From positions 8,848,001 through 8,912,000 of the forward strand of contig JAZHRO010000063.1 in NCBI GenBank assembly GCA_037157565.1: 64,000 bases of DNA. Direction: 5' to 3'. This stretch comes from Thalassia testudinum. Taxonomy: Eukaryota > Streptophyta > Magnoliopsida > Alismatales > Hydrocharitaceae. Of this stretch, positions 48,349-58,340 are shown in pieces (within the stretch, counting starts at the first letter, position 1; each line of letters opens with the position of its first letter). The translations under genes and the position numbers were made by a program. The notes beneath the pieces were generated by a model, which saw nothing but the letters and a program-made list of their open reading frames with translations, was not told the DNA's origin and ran no database searches.

Positions 48349-51045
48349 TGTAACGACCCGATTCCTGAGTCCCTACGAGACACGAGAATCGGACCGACTC
48401 AACTAATCCCAAGACCTGGTCGTCCAACGAGGAAGTAACCAAAAGAGCAGTAAAATAAACCACATTCAGCATGAATATAACTAACAGTACGAAAATACAG
48501 CAGTAAGGAAAGAAACCACTACAGTATGTACCACCACAACAGTAGAATAACATTCATAACATAATATGAACTGCAGGTAAAGAAAAGTACAGTGGAAACA
48601 AGAACTACTCACTACAGTGGAACCAAAAAGAGGTACAAGAGAACAGTGGTAACTCTACTGGACCCTACTCGGCCCAGCATCCTCTGCAACCGCTGACGCT
48701 GGCTACTCAACACCTGGTCCTGAAAGGTAACAAGTGTAACACGTCAGCAGAACGCTGAGTAGAGTGGCAGCTAAACTAAAGAAACAGTAAAGTGTACAGT
48801 AGCTGTTTGAATTTTCTTTCTTCCTTTATTTACGTCTTTCTATTGTTTCACAATTTATCTATTTCTCAGATCCTTCACTTGATCTCGAATGTTCCTCGTG
48901 GGAACGATCTTAATTGCAGTCTTTTCCGAACAGTAGAAGTAGCACGTGGTGCTCTCCTGTCCAGGAGAGTCCCCCGTGGTGATCCTACTCTCAGTCAACC
49001 ACCCTAAGGTCACTAACTGACGTAACGGTGACTACGACATGCGCGGTAAACGCACGGGTAGCTAATCTGCACTGGCACGCGGTCAGTCGTTTCCGTTAAC
49101 GGGTGCGCCCAAAGCACAGCACGGAACCAGTACAAGGTAGAGCCCTCTCAGTAACAGGGGTCCAACCCCTCCACAGTAACCAAACCGGGGCCTTACCCCT
49201 CCATAGTTCGCGCACCCTCGCCTGACTACCCGGGTTTGCCCCAGTGGGCCTAACAAGTTGGTATAGGTGGCTAGCAGAACCCCGGGGCCCGTGGGGTAGC
49301 TAGTACCTCCCTACACTAGTAGCTCTCCTAGGTACTACGTACACGAGGGCCAACAAGTCGGTACAGAGTGGCCAGTCCTAACCCCGGGTCCCTGGGGCGG
49401 CTGGCTCCGCTCTACACTAAACAGGGGGACAGTCTCTCTCCTTGGTACTCCGTACTCAAGGGCCAGCTCACTTCCCCAATTCTATTCCATTCACTTTCCA
49501 GGAGTTCTACTCCTAATTCCCCGTAGGGTTCCAGCTCTTTTAACTCAGAACATCCAGGTTTCACTTTCCAGTTTCACATTCTTACAATCCATATTCTCAA
49601 TCACGTTTATTTATTCATAGCAGGCAGCCGTTAATTCAATTCACAGGCAGCTATTATTTCCTTTCCACATTTTCCAAGACTGCAGTATTGATATATTCCA
49701 CTAGTTTTTCCCATCCTAGGATTCATGTCATACCCTAGGATCTATCATACAATCTAGTTTTCCAGCCCTAGGATTCATGCAACACCCTAGGATCTACCAT
49801 TCATCTAGTTTCTCATTCCTAGGATTCATGCAATGTCCTAGGTGCTATTTATGGTTCCATAATTTAACAGATTGTACCAATAAACTTAAAAGCCACTCTA
49901 CCGGTTACAACAGGAGTACTGGGGGCATGGTCGGGAATCTCGCGTACCTCCGCAACCCCCGAGACTGCAACGAACGGGGTCCTATCACAAGGATCAAACA
50001 CACGGAGTTTCTCAAAATAGTACATAGCTACTGTAGACGGGTAGAGGATGTAATTCCGAAAAGCGCGCAACTCAAAACATGGAAAATGGACTCCGAACGG
50101 GCCCTAAATGGGTCGAAAAGGACGAAACAGTGCAAAATCAGATGTCTAGAACTTATTCCAGATGTCTTAAAAAGTGGATCAGGGGTTACCTTGCTCTGCG
50201 TGGTCTCTCAGATATCCAGAAGCCTGCGGGGGCATCTGGCCTAGTTCCCAGACGTCCGATTGTCACCCAGGACGTCTGGAAGTCGTTCCCGTCGTCTGGC
50301 ACTGCAGCCAGACGTCTGATTCGCGTTGGATGCGAATCCCCGAACCTGCGCGTACCCATTTCTCTCTCTCAGTACGGACGGCCGTAGGAAAAGAAGAAGG
50401 TATAAAAATAACTCACCTTTCAGACGTCTGGACAGTCTTCCAGACGTCTTCCCAGTCGTTTGGTTGGAATCACAGACGTCTGATTCTGGAAAATTTTCCA
50501 GAATCAGGGCGCCACTCGCCCTCCGCTCGCGACGCACGGCTGCGCTGCGAGTGCTTTGCCTGCTGCTCAAGCTGCAGTAGGCCTGCCGTGCCACCCCGCA
50601 TCTGCTGCGCCACCGCCGGCCGGCTCCCGCTGCCCCGGTAGGTTCGAGCCCTCACGGCCGACGCCTCCTCCCCCACGCAGCACCTCCTCTCGCACCCGCC
50701 GTGGCTGTCGCCGCTACCGCTCACTCGCACTCGCTCTCATGCACCGACTGGAAGGAGAAGAGGGAGGGGGCGGAGGTGATGGGAGTGAGGGGGAGGGTGT
50801 GGCCTTTTAAGGCCACGCGAGGAGGGGAGAGAGAGCGGGACAGGGTGGTCTGCGGCTGCAGGAGAGAGGGAAAAAGAGAGGGAGAGAGAGCGTAAGCAGG
50901 TCTGCGCGCTCAGGCACACAGACGAATCGCGCGTGCCAACAATAACCTATTCCCAGACGTCTAGAAGTGGTCCCAGACGTCTGGTCAAACGTCTGGGCCA
51001 CTTCCCAGACGTCTTAAAAGATGTCTGAAGCACGCGTTCATTACA
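48349..51045 (-). mobile_element. Solo gypsy LTR inside element B
   Basis: It begins TGTAACGACCCGATTCC and ends GTTCATTACA, giving imperfect TGTAA...TTACA termini. It is flanked by TATGG at 48344-48348 and 51046-51050. It is a relative of 19657-22305 in the opposite orientation: the two share the CTCTCCTG.CCAGGAGAG palindrome (48952 and 21633), the terminal sequence and a TTAAAAGG promoter-like box. At least thirteen AGACGTCT-type palindromes lie at 50139-51028. No primer site or coding domain. Reading frames of up to 155 codons inside it lack any domain and overlap on both strands. Confidence 0.87.
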
Positions 51046-51050
51046 TATGG

Positions 51051-51898
51051 TGATATGGCAAGCACGTTATTGTGAGTAACCCATCATAGCTGGGTGTCCA
51101 GAGCCCAGACACACGACCCATTCTCTTTGGTTATTTCCTTTAGATAAATCTTAGATCAGGGAAGCCACCTGCTCAGATAAAAAGAAGAAAAGAAGAAAAC
51201 ATCCAGAAAGAAAAGAAAAAAATAGAAAAAGAAGAAAAAATAAATAAATAAGCCACACTTCACCACATGGGTATGGCTGGCAAGTTATCGTTGGTAACCC
51301 CCCATTACTGGTTGTCCAGAACCTAGCTCACAAAAATGCACAAATAATTCCTAAACATTATGAGAGAAGCAGGAAGTAGAATAAGCTGGGGAGATATACA
51401 CTAGGTTTGCCCTTGTGTTGACCCTGTAAAAATAAAAATAGGGAGAAAGCTATCGGTCAAATAGATACACCTTTAGGCAAATTTTTTTTTCGTTAAGGGT
51501 CACCTAGGGTTGTAGAAACATGAAGCCTATTTTGATTGTTGTTTAGTGAGTTTATCACATTTTCACAATAAGATGCTTAGAACTTAGAGTCTTCTCAAGG
51601 CTTGGGTGGGTTGGGTAGCCATAGACAGCTAGCCCAAAGCTCTAAACTCAAGAAAATCTAAAAAATTTAGAAAAGAAGAAAAAGACAAAAAAAGCATTTG
51701 CTTTTGTACGAAATAAGACAAGGACTTGGGCGATTTGCATGTTGGCAGACACCTGGGCACTGTTGAGTCGATGTAGTTTAGGTTCCTAAGTTGAAACTTC
51801 CTATTATTCAATAAATGACTCTTGCCTAAGTAATCAGCACCTGACTCTATTTTATAAAGAGCATGTAGCTTAATTTTTCTAGGGACTAGCAAAAGATA
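51051..51898 (+). other. Element B 3' untranslated region, second part
   Basis: No gene. Two related blocks of about 70 bases (51045-51110 and 51265-51335) share ATATGG...GGCAAG, GTAACCC and GGTTGTCCAGA-like segments. A short triplicated block stands at the matching place in element D (59218-59372). Confidence 0.5.
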
Positions 51899-51910
51899 GG
51901 CATGGGGGTA
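51899..51910 (+). promoter_or_regulatory. Element B polypurine tract
   Basis: GGCATGGGGGTA stands immediately before the 3' LTR start TGATAAATG. It is identical to the tract in element D and close to that of the Athila element. Confidence 0.85.
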
Positions 51911-52591
51911 TGATAAATGTACATTTATTCGTGATAAAATGCCTATTTATGCGGGTTCCTACTCTCATAAATTACATTTAACATTGTGAATAGTGCATAA
52001 CATGCATCATATCACATTTAGGCTAGATTTTGTAAATTATAGATTAATTCGTCTCTTTTCATGGCTAGGGGAGAAAGTGATACAATTTGAGGCCTTGAAT
52101 TGAAGATCCAACTATATAGATATGATCAGAGCGACGATCAGAGTCCAACACCTTTGAATTTTCCTTGATCGGACGTCCATAGCATCATATGTAGTTTGAG
52201 AAAGGTCAATGGCCAAGGGATAGGGTGATGCATATCTTGACCTCAAACATCAAATCCGACTGCATGGATGGGTTCGGGTCAATGATCACAACCCAACAAC
52301 GTGAAAATCAACTTAATCCAACATCGGTAGCGCCACCTGCAAGCCAAAGAAGATGGACGGCCAGGATGGTGCCATGTGGTGTCATACTAGTGGCCCAAAG
52401 TCTCTCACGACCCTCTACTCAGCCTCTAAAGCATGAGTGAGGCATGATATGGGTTGCTGGATCCTCATCCAACAGCTATAAGGCTGCAACATTGCCCCCT
52501 TCAATTGCACCCCATGATCTGAAGAAGAATTCCACGTAAAATCTCACCATCTGATCATGATCCAAAGGTCAAGATCGCACTCATGCATAGT
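51911..52591 (+). repeat. Element B 3' LTR, first part
   Basis: It matches the start of the 5' LTR from 33659 onward with many substitutions. It stops at the ATAGT target site of element D and resumes at 62546. Confidence 0.9.
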
Positions 52592-53515
52592 TGATGAGAA
52601 CCTCATCATGAGCCATAACTAGCTCATTTTGACCTAATACAAAGGATAAAAGCTCCTACATATCTCAAGGAAAGGCTTAACTCAGAGAATTCTGAGTTTG
52701 AAAAGAAAATAAGTCATAAGGGGTAAAAGTGCAATTTTACCAGTATAATCTGCATACAGGGTAATTCAGGGCCCAAACATAGGTCAAAGCAGCTTAATAA
52801 GAATAAAAGTGGGATGAGATGATCTAGCAAGGGCTACAGCACTTCCAAGAAACCAAATGATAATCTGTAACCCTAAAACAACCCACTTCAATTCACAAGG
52901 TTCGAGGCAAAGTAAAAATAGAATAAACCCTCTAAAATTCATAGAAAAATAATCTCTAGGGTTTAGAACCTTCAATTTGGCCTTTAGAACCCATTTTGAC
53001 CTACATTGAGAACCATGCCCAATTAATAACTTAATTTGGGTTTTTGCGCAAATTGACCGGTCAAACAAGGTTTAATATGAAAATGAAATTCACCATCAGA
53101 TTCCTTAGGTCCTAATTAGTCATGTATAAAAACTTGAGCCTAAGAAGAAACCTCCTTGACCGACTTTACACTTTGGTCCTCATATATTTACTCTTTGGCC
53201 CTCAACTTCTGAACCCTCGCATTTTGGCCCCTAACTCTCCTTCGTTCTTTGCAATCAGGTCCCTCCTGCAAAACCTGCCAGCACCATGCTCCGGCGACCT
53301 TGCGCGGAGCATGGCGCCGCGCAGGGTGAGGTGGGGGACCTGGCAAGTAAACCGGGGGTGCCCTACGTCGTCAGCCGTCGCAGGGACACCCACCTGGTCG
53401 TTGTAGCCCACCATACCGGCCGTGCGAACGCACGGACGGTATGGGTTCTTGTTTCCGACCATTCTCCGGCGAGGGAGACACGTCGTCTCCCTCCGCCTTC
53501 CTCCCTGTTTGATCC

Positions 53516-53525
53516 CTATAAATAC
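53516..53525 (+). promoter_or_regulatory. TATA box of element D
   Basis: CTATAAATAC, preceded by GATCC and followed by C-rich sequence, is a good plant core promoter. The copy in the 3' LTR is at 60735-60744. Confidence 0.65.
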
Positions 53526-53770
53526 CCCCCGTTGCTCCACCGACCAGGGCAGCCTGGATCTGACGGAGAAAATCCCCAACTTTCTTCTCTTCTTCCTCCG
53601 GCAGACGCTCACCAGCTCCGGCGGTTTCCTCCCCCTCCACCTCTTCGCTCTGCCGCAATACCAGCAGCAGAGACTTCCTCCCCTGCTCTTCCTGCGCCAC
53701 GCCGCACCCAGCTGGCGCCTCTCCGGCTCTCTGCTCGCCGCCGCCCCTTTCCCTGAGCATCGTCTTCTCC

Positions 53771-53795
53771 GGCGACAGTCGATACGACTGTCGCC
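53771..53795 (+). repeat. Perfect hairpin 1 in element D LTR
   Basis: GGCGACAGTCG, then ATA, then the exact reverse complement: an 11-bp stem about 250 bases downstream of the TATA box. The second copy is at 60990-61014. Confidence 0.7.
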
Positions 53796-54140
53796 CTGTT
53801 CCTCCCCCTTCGTCCCTGCAAGTAAGCTAGAGCTACTCCCCTTCTCCTCCTCTTTCTTTCCCCGCTTTCAATTTATTCAATTAAGCCCTCTACCGACCCT
53901 GACCACCTTCACCCCCTTCGCCTCCGACCACCCTCCGGCGAGCCGCTCCCATCACCTCAGCAACCCACACGGCTCGCCGACCCTCACCGAACCTCCGCCT
54001 CATCACACTGAGCACCCCCCACCCCTCCACTGCCACTCCACACCTCCGTAACACTCCCCCGAACAAACCCATTCTTCCGGTTGCAGTCCGACCCAGGGCT
54101 GCCGCCAGACACCACCTTGCGGCCTGCCGCGCAGCTCCTC

Positions 54141-54165
54141 ACCTTCGCCGTGCCACGGCGAAGGT
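54141..54165 (+). repeat. Perfect hairpin 2 in element D LTR
   Basis: ACCTTCGCCGTG and its exact reverse complement are separated by one C, a near-perfect 25-base palindrome. The second copy is at 61360-61384. Confidence 0.7.
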
Positions 54166-54820
54166 TCCCCAGTGGTTTGATCAGGCCGAGAGGCCATATT
54201 CGTGTCCGACAGGTTTTGAGGTTCGACCGCCATTAACGCACATTGAAGCAGCTTCTCCCGCGCTCCAGGCTTGAGGACTCCAGGTCTCCAGCTGCTGCGG
54301 AGTACGGGGAGTCTTGCGAAGGCAGCCAGCCAGCAACCTATGCAAATCGAAGCCGCAGCTGCAGAAGCCAGGCCGCGGTCTCCCAGCAGGCGCACGCGAG
54401 GAAAGGTCTGCGTTTAGTCCCACATCGGTAAGCCTCACACCCGTTCCACTGTTTAAATTGATTTTGTGCAGTAGCCTTACTGCCTCAGTACACGGGGTGA
54501 GGTCCCCTTACACCCGCCCGGTTACCCGGTCTCGTCCGCGCTCACGCCCCGCGGACCTGACCCGACCCGACTTAGACTGACCTGCACTCCTCGCCCACCA
54601 CGCACGCCGGTGGGCCTGGACCCGGGCGTGACCCGAACCCGATTACCCGGCAGCTCTGGGAGAGCTTTCCCAAGAGTGGTTTCAGAAAGAGAGAGAGACG
54701 CGGGGGGAGGGGGGTAGAGTAGGTTTTTCCTCTGACGAAAAACTCTGAAGTGTGCAGGCACAGGCGAAAAAGAAGACCCGCGGAAGAAGAAGGAAGCTGA
54801 CTGTAGCAACAGGTAGTTAA

Positions 54821-54846
54821 GTCGTCTGATTTGGAAATCAGACGAC
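54821..54846 (+). repeat. Perfect hairpin 3 in element D LTR
   Basis: GTCGTCTGATTT, then GG, then the exact reverse complement. The second copy is at 62040-62065. A similar hairpin stands at the same relative place in the solo LTRs at 28683-28708 and, rearranged, near 3498. Confidence 0.7.
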
Positions 54847-55329
54847 GGCCTGAAGGGAAAAGAAGAAAGGAGGGGTGACGTCCCTGGCTGAAAAACAAAA
54901 GAAGAAGCTGACACTTAGCTGCAAGGAGGAGAAACAAGAAGAAACCTTCACAGAAGAGACTGCAGAAAAAGAACATCACCAAAGCAGGAACAACAGGAAG
55001 AAGAAGAAGAGCATCACCATTGCAGAAGAAGAACATCACCTCTGCAGAACAAAGAGAAAGAAGGAGACCTAAAGAAAGAAAGAAAGAAGAGCATCCCCTC
55101 TGCAGAACAAAGAGAAAAGAAGACAACAAATTCTTTCCCTCTCTCTTTCTTTTTGTAAAAGAAACATGTATATCTCTAGAATACAACTTGCTCCCTGAGT
55201 TCGACCTCGGGAACTCTTTTATTTTCCGAGTAAAAAAATTTATTTATTTGAAATGTTGGTAGTAACCGGCTATACTACAATGTTATAACAAACTAAAACC
55301 CGGTCATCCCGAACGTACCGACTTCATTT

Positions 55330-55347
55330 TGGCGCCGTTGCCGGGGA
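55330..55347 (+). promoter_or_regulatory. Element D primer-binding site, tRNA-Asp
   Basis: TGGCGCCGTTGCCGGGGA, three bases inside the LTR, is identical to the Athila site at 15913-15930. Confidence 0.93.
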
Positions 55348-56437
55348 GCAACAGCTATTCTAGAGGTAAACATTCCTGTTTCTTTTAATTTCTGATAATC
55401 TCCTCTCTTTTGTGCAGCTACAGGAACTCAAGAAGACAAGCAACCACACGACAACCACTCCGAAGACAGGTAAATTTTTCCTCTCACTATTAACCCCTAA
55501 ACTCTAAAGAGGAAGAAAAGAAAAGAACAAGCAATATAGGGCTAACCTGTCTTCCATACTTAGTAACCATAAAGAGTTGCATGTTTTCAACTCATCACTC
55601 CTGCACACTATTAAGGGTATTTAAGGGCTAACACATTCTTGCTTGAGCCCTAATTGCCCAACAAAGAGTTAAATGGACCAAGTAGAGCCAACATAAGGTC
55701 AAACATTAGGATTTCAGTAGAGACACACCCCTTAATCAAGAATTGAGGAAATCCAAAAGAGGTGTGCCCAAGCCATTGATTGAAAATAATTAACAAGAAA
55801 AATCCTAAACAATTGGCTCTCTCTTTAAACACTTGGACCCTAAAAGAAAGGACCCAAAAAGCTCTCAAAGAAAAAGGTAAAGTTGACCCCTTTGGGTTAA
55901 CCAACCTTAAATTAGGTCACTCTTTGCACTTAAAAAGACTAAAGTTCAAGTGAAACCTTAAGCACCCTGATCTTAAAATTGGTAGACTTAAGAGGTCAAG
56001 ATCCCCATTCTGGTCTACCTGGAACCGCAGTGACAAGAGAGGTCGGGTGGGGGAAACCCTGTAACCCGTGGGGACGCTCTACCGTGTAGGGGTCTTCGCG
56101 GGACTCTCCCTCTCTGGCTGCCCAGGTAATTCTCAGGTGGACGATCTTTCTAATCAAGGGGTCCATCAGCCCCGAACCTCTATAGTCACCCAACAATTTT
56201 TGGGTGTCTTGATTGGGTCCAGCACCTGCTTATCTCATCCAGTCCTTCAGTATTTTGCAGGAGGTCCTTGAAACCTCCTATAGAAATTCACTCTCCCCGA
56301 GGCTAAGCCTCGGCTCCTTTGTTTTTGCAGGAATCATTCACATAGCCCCTCTTTCCTCTGATTCTGAACAAAATCCCCTTCTTCCATCTTGATTCAAACT
56401 TTGATTCTATATCTTGATTCCACCACCTGATTCGAAG
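55348..56437 (+). other. Element D leader with two splice acceptors
   Basis: No gene. A pyrimidine-rich acceptor (CTCTTTTGTGCAG, ending 55417) and a donor (CAGGTAAAT, intron from 55470) bound a 52-nt mini-exon at 55418-55469. A second strong acceptor (CCTTTGTTTTTGCAG) ends at 56330, 107 bases before the ORF start. Splicing would join the mini-exon to the coding exon and remove about 860 bases of leader that contains several short upstream frames. Confidence 0.55.
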
Positions 56438-58303
56438 ATGCAGCCTAATTACCTAGCAAGACTACCATATAAAAAACCTGAATATCTGAGATCCATGAAA
56501 AATAAGATGATTGAGGATGCCCTTGAATTCTATGAAATCAAATATAAACCCTCAACACCAATAGAAAACATTCAGGTTGATGTCCCAACAACCACAGCTT
56601 TCATCATAAACTGTGCCCAAATTCTTTTGACAGAAGTTACAAAAGGATCAACCCGAGATATGCTCATGACAGGATACATTGAGATAGAAAAATTACACCA
56701 ATCTGAATACCTTCAATGCTTGACAAATCCTGTACTTTGGGAACAACACCAAGATGCCCTTACAAAACGGGTAGAAATGATGAAATCAGTAGAACAAATT
56801 ATCAACCAAAAATACCCGTATATACCAGAAACAGAGGATGAACCATCTTGGAACAGTATTAAGGAACAATCCAGTTTCCCAGATCTCGGGATTGAGGCAC
56901 AAAGTGGTTGTAAAATCCCAACCCAGATAGAAGACAATGTTGAATTAGGTTGGGATATTGCAGGAGAACACAATGATGAGCCAAACTTAGACCATGAATT
57001 GCCAAGCCTAGAATTTCAAAACTCCTGCAATAATGAGATCAGAACTGAACCTTCTGAGGGTATAAATTCCGCCCCTTATTTTGATAAGGTGGCCCTCGAA
57101 GGTTATTCGGACTTAGGTTCTAATAATTCTACCCACATCCTAAGCCTAGAACCTAGATCTGAAACTTATTGGGAAGATTATGAGGCCCCTTATGAGAAAG
57201 ATCAAATTTTTACAGAATATGATTCCGGGCCTCTATTTGATGAATATCCCTCTCCAACATCCTCAGGAAATCTGATCGATTTTTCAGAAAACATGCCAAT
57301 TTATGATACAGAAACTGAGGAGTTGGATGAGCAAGGTTTTAATGGGGTCTATCCTACCAGCTTCGAGCTTGAACAGAACACCTTTTTGAGCCCAGAATTG
57401 ACATATAGGCTAGAACCCAGTCAGGCTGCTGATTCCACATTTGATGATTTTTGCTGTGGTGGAATTCATGATCATGAATCTCATTTTCGCCAACTCTCCG
57501 ACAATTTCAAATCTGACTATAATTGCGGAGAGATTCCCCTTCCTGAACACGCCAGGCCTATCTACGACCTCAGTTCTCATGACTCTAACTCCGATTCTGA
57601 GGTCCTGATTCCCGAGATCACCAATAACACAGAATCATTCCTTTTCGATCCTCAGGAACCAAAAACAGAAAATGCCAAGAGTGATTGCAACCAAGAATCC
57701 AAATTTTTTCTCGAATCCGATTCCTTTCATCCTACAAACACTCTTCCGGCATTTGATAGTTACCCAGAGGACTCTCTACAGAAAACCACCTATCATCTGT
57801 TTCTAGAAGAGCACTCGTACACAATGGCCACCTCGTCCGCACACACAGAACGGATCAAAACCTCTCCCAAACCCCGACCCGCAACCGGACTCAATTTCTA
57901 TTCAGATTCACCTCTCACCGAGCCGATTGCATTTCCACATCGGGTTTCGAACATTGATCAGACTACATACCATGCTCTATCATTCTCTGATCACCCCTGT
58001 AGGGTTTCCGTGTCATTCATTGATTATTCTACGGGTCCCTACTCTGACCAGGCTGATTTGACTCAGCCAAACCCTGCGTTTACACTTCCACATCCATCTG
58101 AGCTTCATAGTTTATGGTGGGATCCACACCTTTTTATCCACATCTATCAACCCACCAGATTGATTGGGTTTGGGCTACATCATCAGCCTGTTGATCTGAA
58201 CAAGCACCTGGTTGGACCAACCAGGCTCTTAATCAAGGTGCTTGTCTTACAAAACTCTGTTGATTTGACCATCCCCTCTCCATCGCATTTCCCGCTTGGC
58301 TGA
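56438..58303 (+). CDS. Intact 621-aa acidic protein of unknown function, encoded by element D
   Basis: I chose the ATG at 56438 (MQPNYLARLPYKKPEYLRS); the frame is open eight codons further up but without another ATG. I recognise no gag, protease, RT, integrase or other domain. Residues 1 to about 130 are mixed, probably helical, with basic stretches (RSMKNKMIEDALEFYEIKYK, LWEQHQDALTKRVEMMKSVE). Residues about 135-480 are strongly acidic, rich in Asp, Glu, Ser and Asn and probably disordered (ENMPIYDTETEELDEQGF). The last 130 residues are Ser/Pro/His-rich and include LWWDPHLFIHIYQP and GFGLHHQPVD. Decayed relatives lie in element B (46080-47730) and more distantly in C. An open frame this long in an element lacking every retroviral gene argues that the protein matters to the family. 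It may be a packaging or transcription factor, but no function can be shown. Confidence 0.8.
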   Translation: MQPNYLARLPYKKPEYLRSMKNKMIEDALEFYEIKYKPSTPIENIQVDVPTTTAFIINCAQILLTEVTKGSTRDMLMTGYIEIEKLHQSEYLQCLTNPVLWEQHQDALTKRVEMMKSVEQIINQKYPYIPETEDEPSWNSIKEQSSFPDLGIEAQSGCKIPTQIEDNVELGWDIAGEHNDEPNLDHELPSLEFQNSCNNEIRTEPSEGINSAPYFDKVALEGYSDLGSNNSTHILSLEPRSETYWEDYEAPYEKDQIFTEYDSGPLFDEYPSPTSSGNLIDFSENMPIYDTETEELDEQGFNGVYPTSFELEQNTFLSPELTYRLEPSQAADSTFDDFCCGGIHDHESHFRQLSDNFKSDYNCGEIPLPEHARPIYDLSSHDSNSDSEVLIPEITNNTESFLFDPQEPKTENAKSDCNQESKFFLESDSFHPTNTLPAFDSYPEDSLQKTTYHLFLEEHSYTMATSSAHTERIKTSPKPRPATGLNFYSDSPLTEPIAFPHRVSNIDQTTYHALSFSDHPCRVSVSFIDYSTGPYSDQADLTQPNPAFTLPHPSELHSLWWDPHLFIHIYQPTRLIGFGLHHQPVDLNKHLVGPTRLLIKVLVLQNSVDLTIPSPSHFPLG

Positions 58304-58324
58304 AGGCATCAAATTTAGCGCTCA

Positions 58325-58340
58325 ACGGGAGGCAGCCCGT
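58325..58340 (+). other. Short hairpin just after the element D ORF
   Basis: ACGGG pairs with CCCGT around the loop AGGCAG, 22 bases past the stop codon. The Athila element has GATGGG-AGGTAA-CCCATC at the matching place after integrase. Confidence 0.55.

Larger units (their letters stand above)
52592..55326 (+). repeat. Element D 5' LTR
   Basis: The order is an AT-rich first 650 bases, a GC-rich middle (about 53280-54700) with the TATA box, three perfect hairpins, then a purine-rich GAAGAAG region (54750-55130) and a pyrimidine stretch before the end. It is related to the solo LTRs at 1054 and 26239. Overlapping frames of 130-209 codons in several frames are due to GC content. Confidence 0.95.

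Noticed and set aside
49777..50641. Several 100-155 codon frames in the solo gypsy LTR
   Set aside because: They overlap each other and the AGACGTCT array, on both strands, with no domain or conservation in the sister LTR.
53422..54051. A 209-codon frame in the element D LTR, repeated at 60641-61270
   Set aside because: It lies in GC-rich LTR sequence with overlapping long frames on both strands, is Pro/Ser/Leu-rich with no domain, and is repeated only because the LTRs are near-identical.
54572..55186. A 204-codon minus-strand frame in the same LTR (copy at 61791-62405)
   Set aside because: It is the Leu/Phe/Ser-rich complement of a GAAGAAG purine tract; its composition explains it.
55330..55347. 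A tRNA-Asp gene fragment
   Set aside because: Only the 18 bases complementary to the tRNA 3' end are present next to an LTR, so it is a primer site. No tRNA or rRNA gene was seen in the window.
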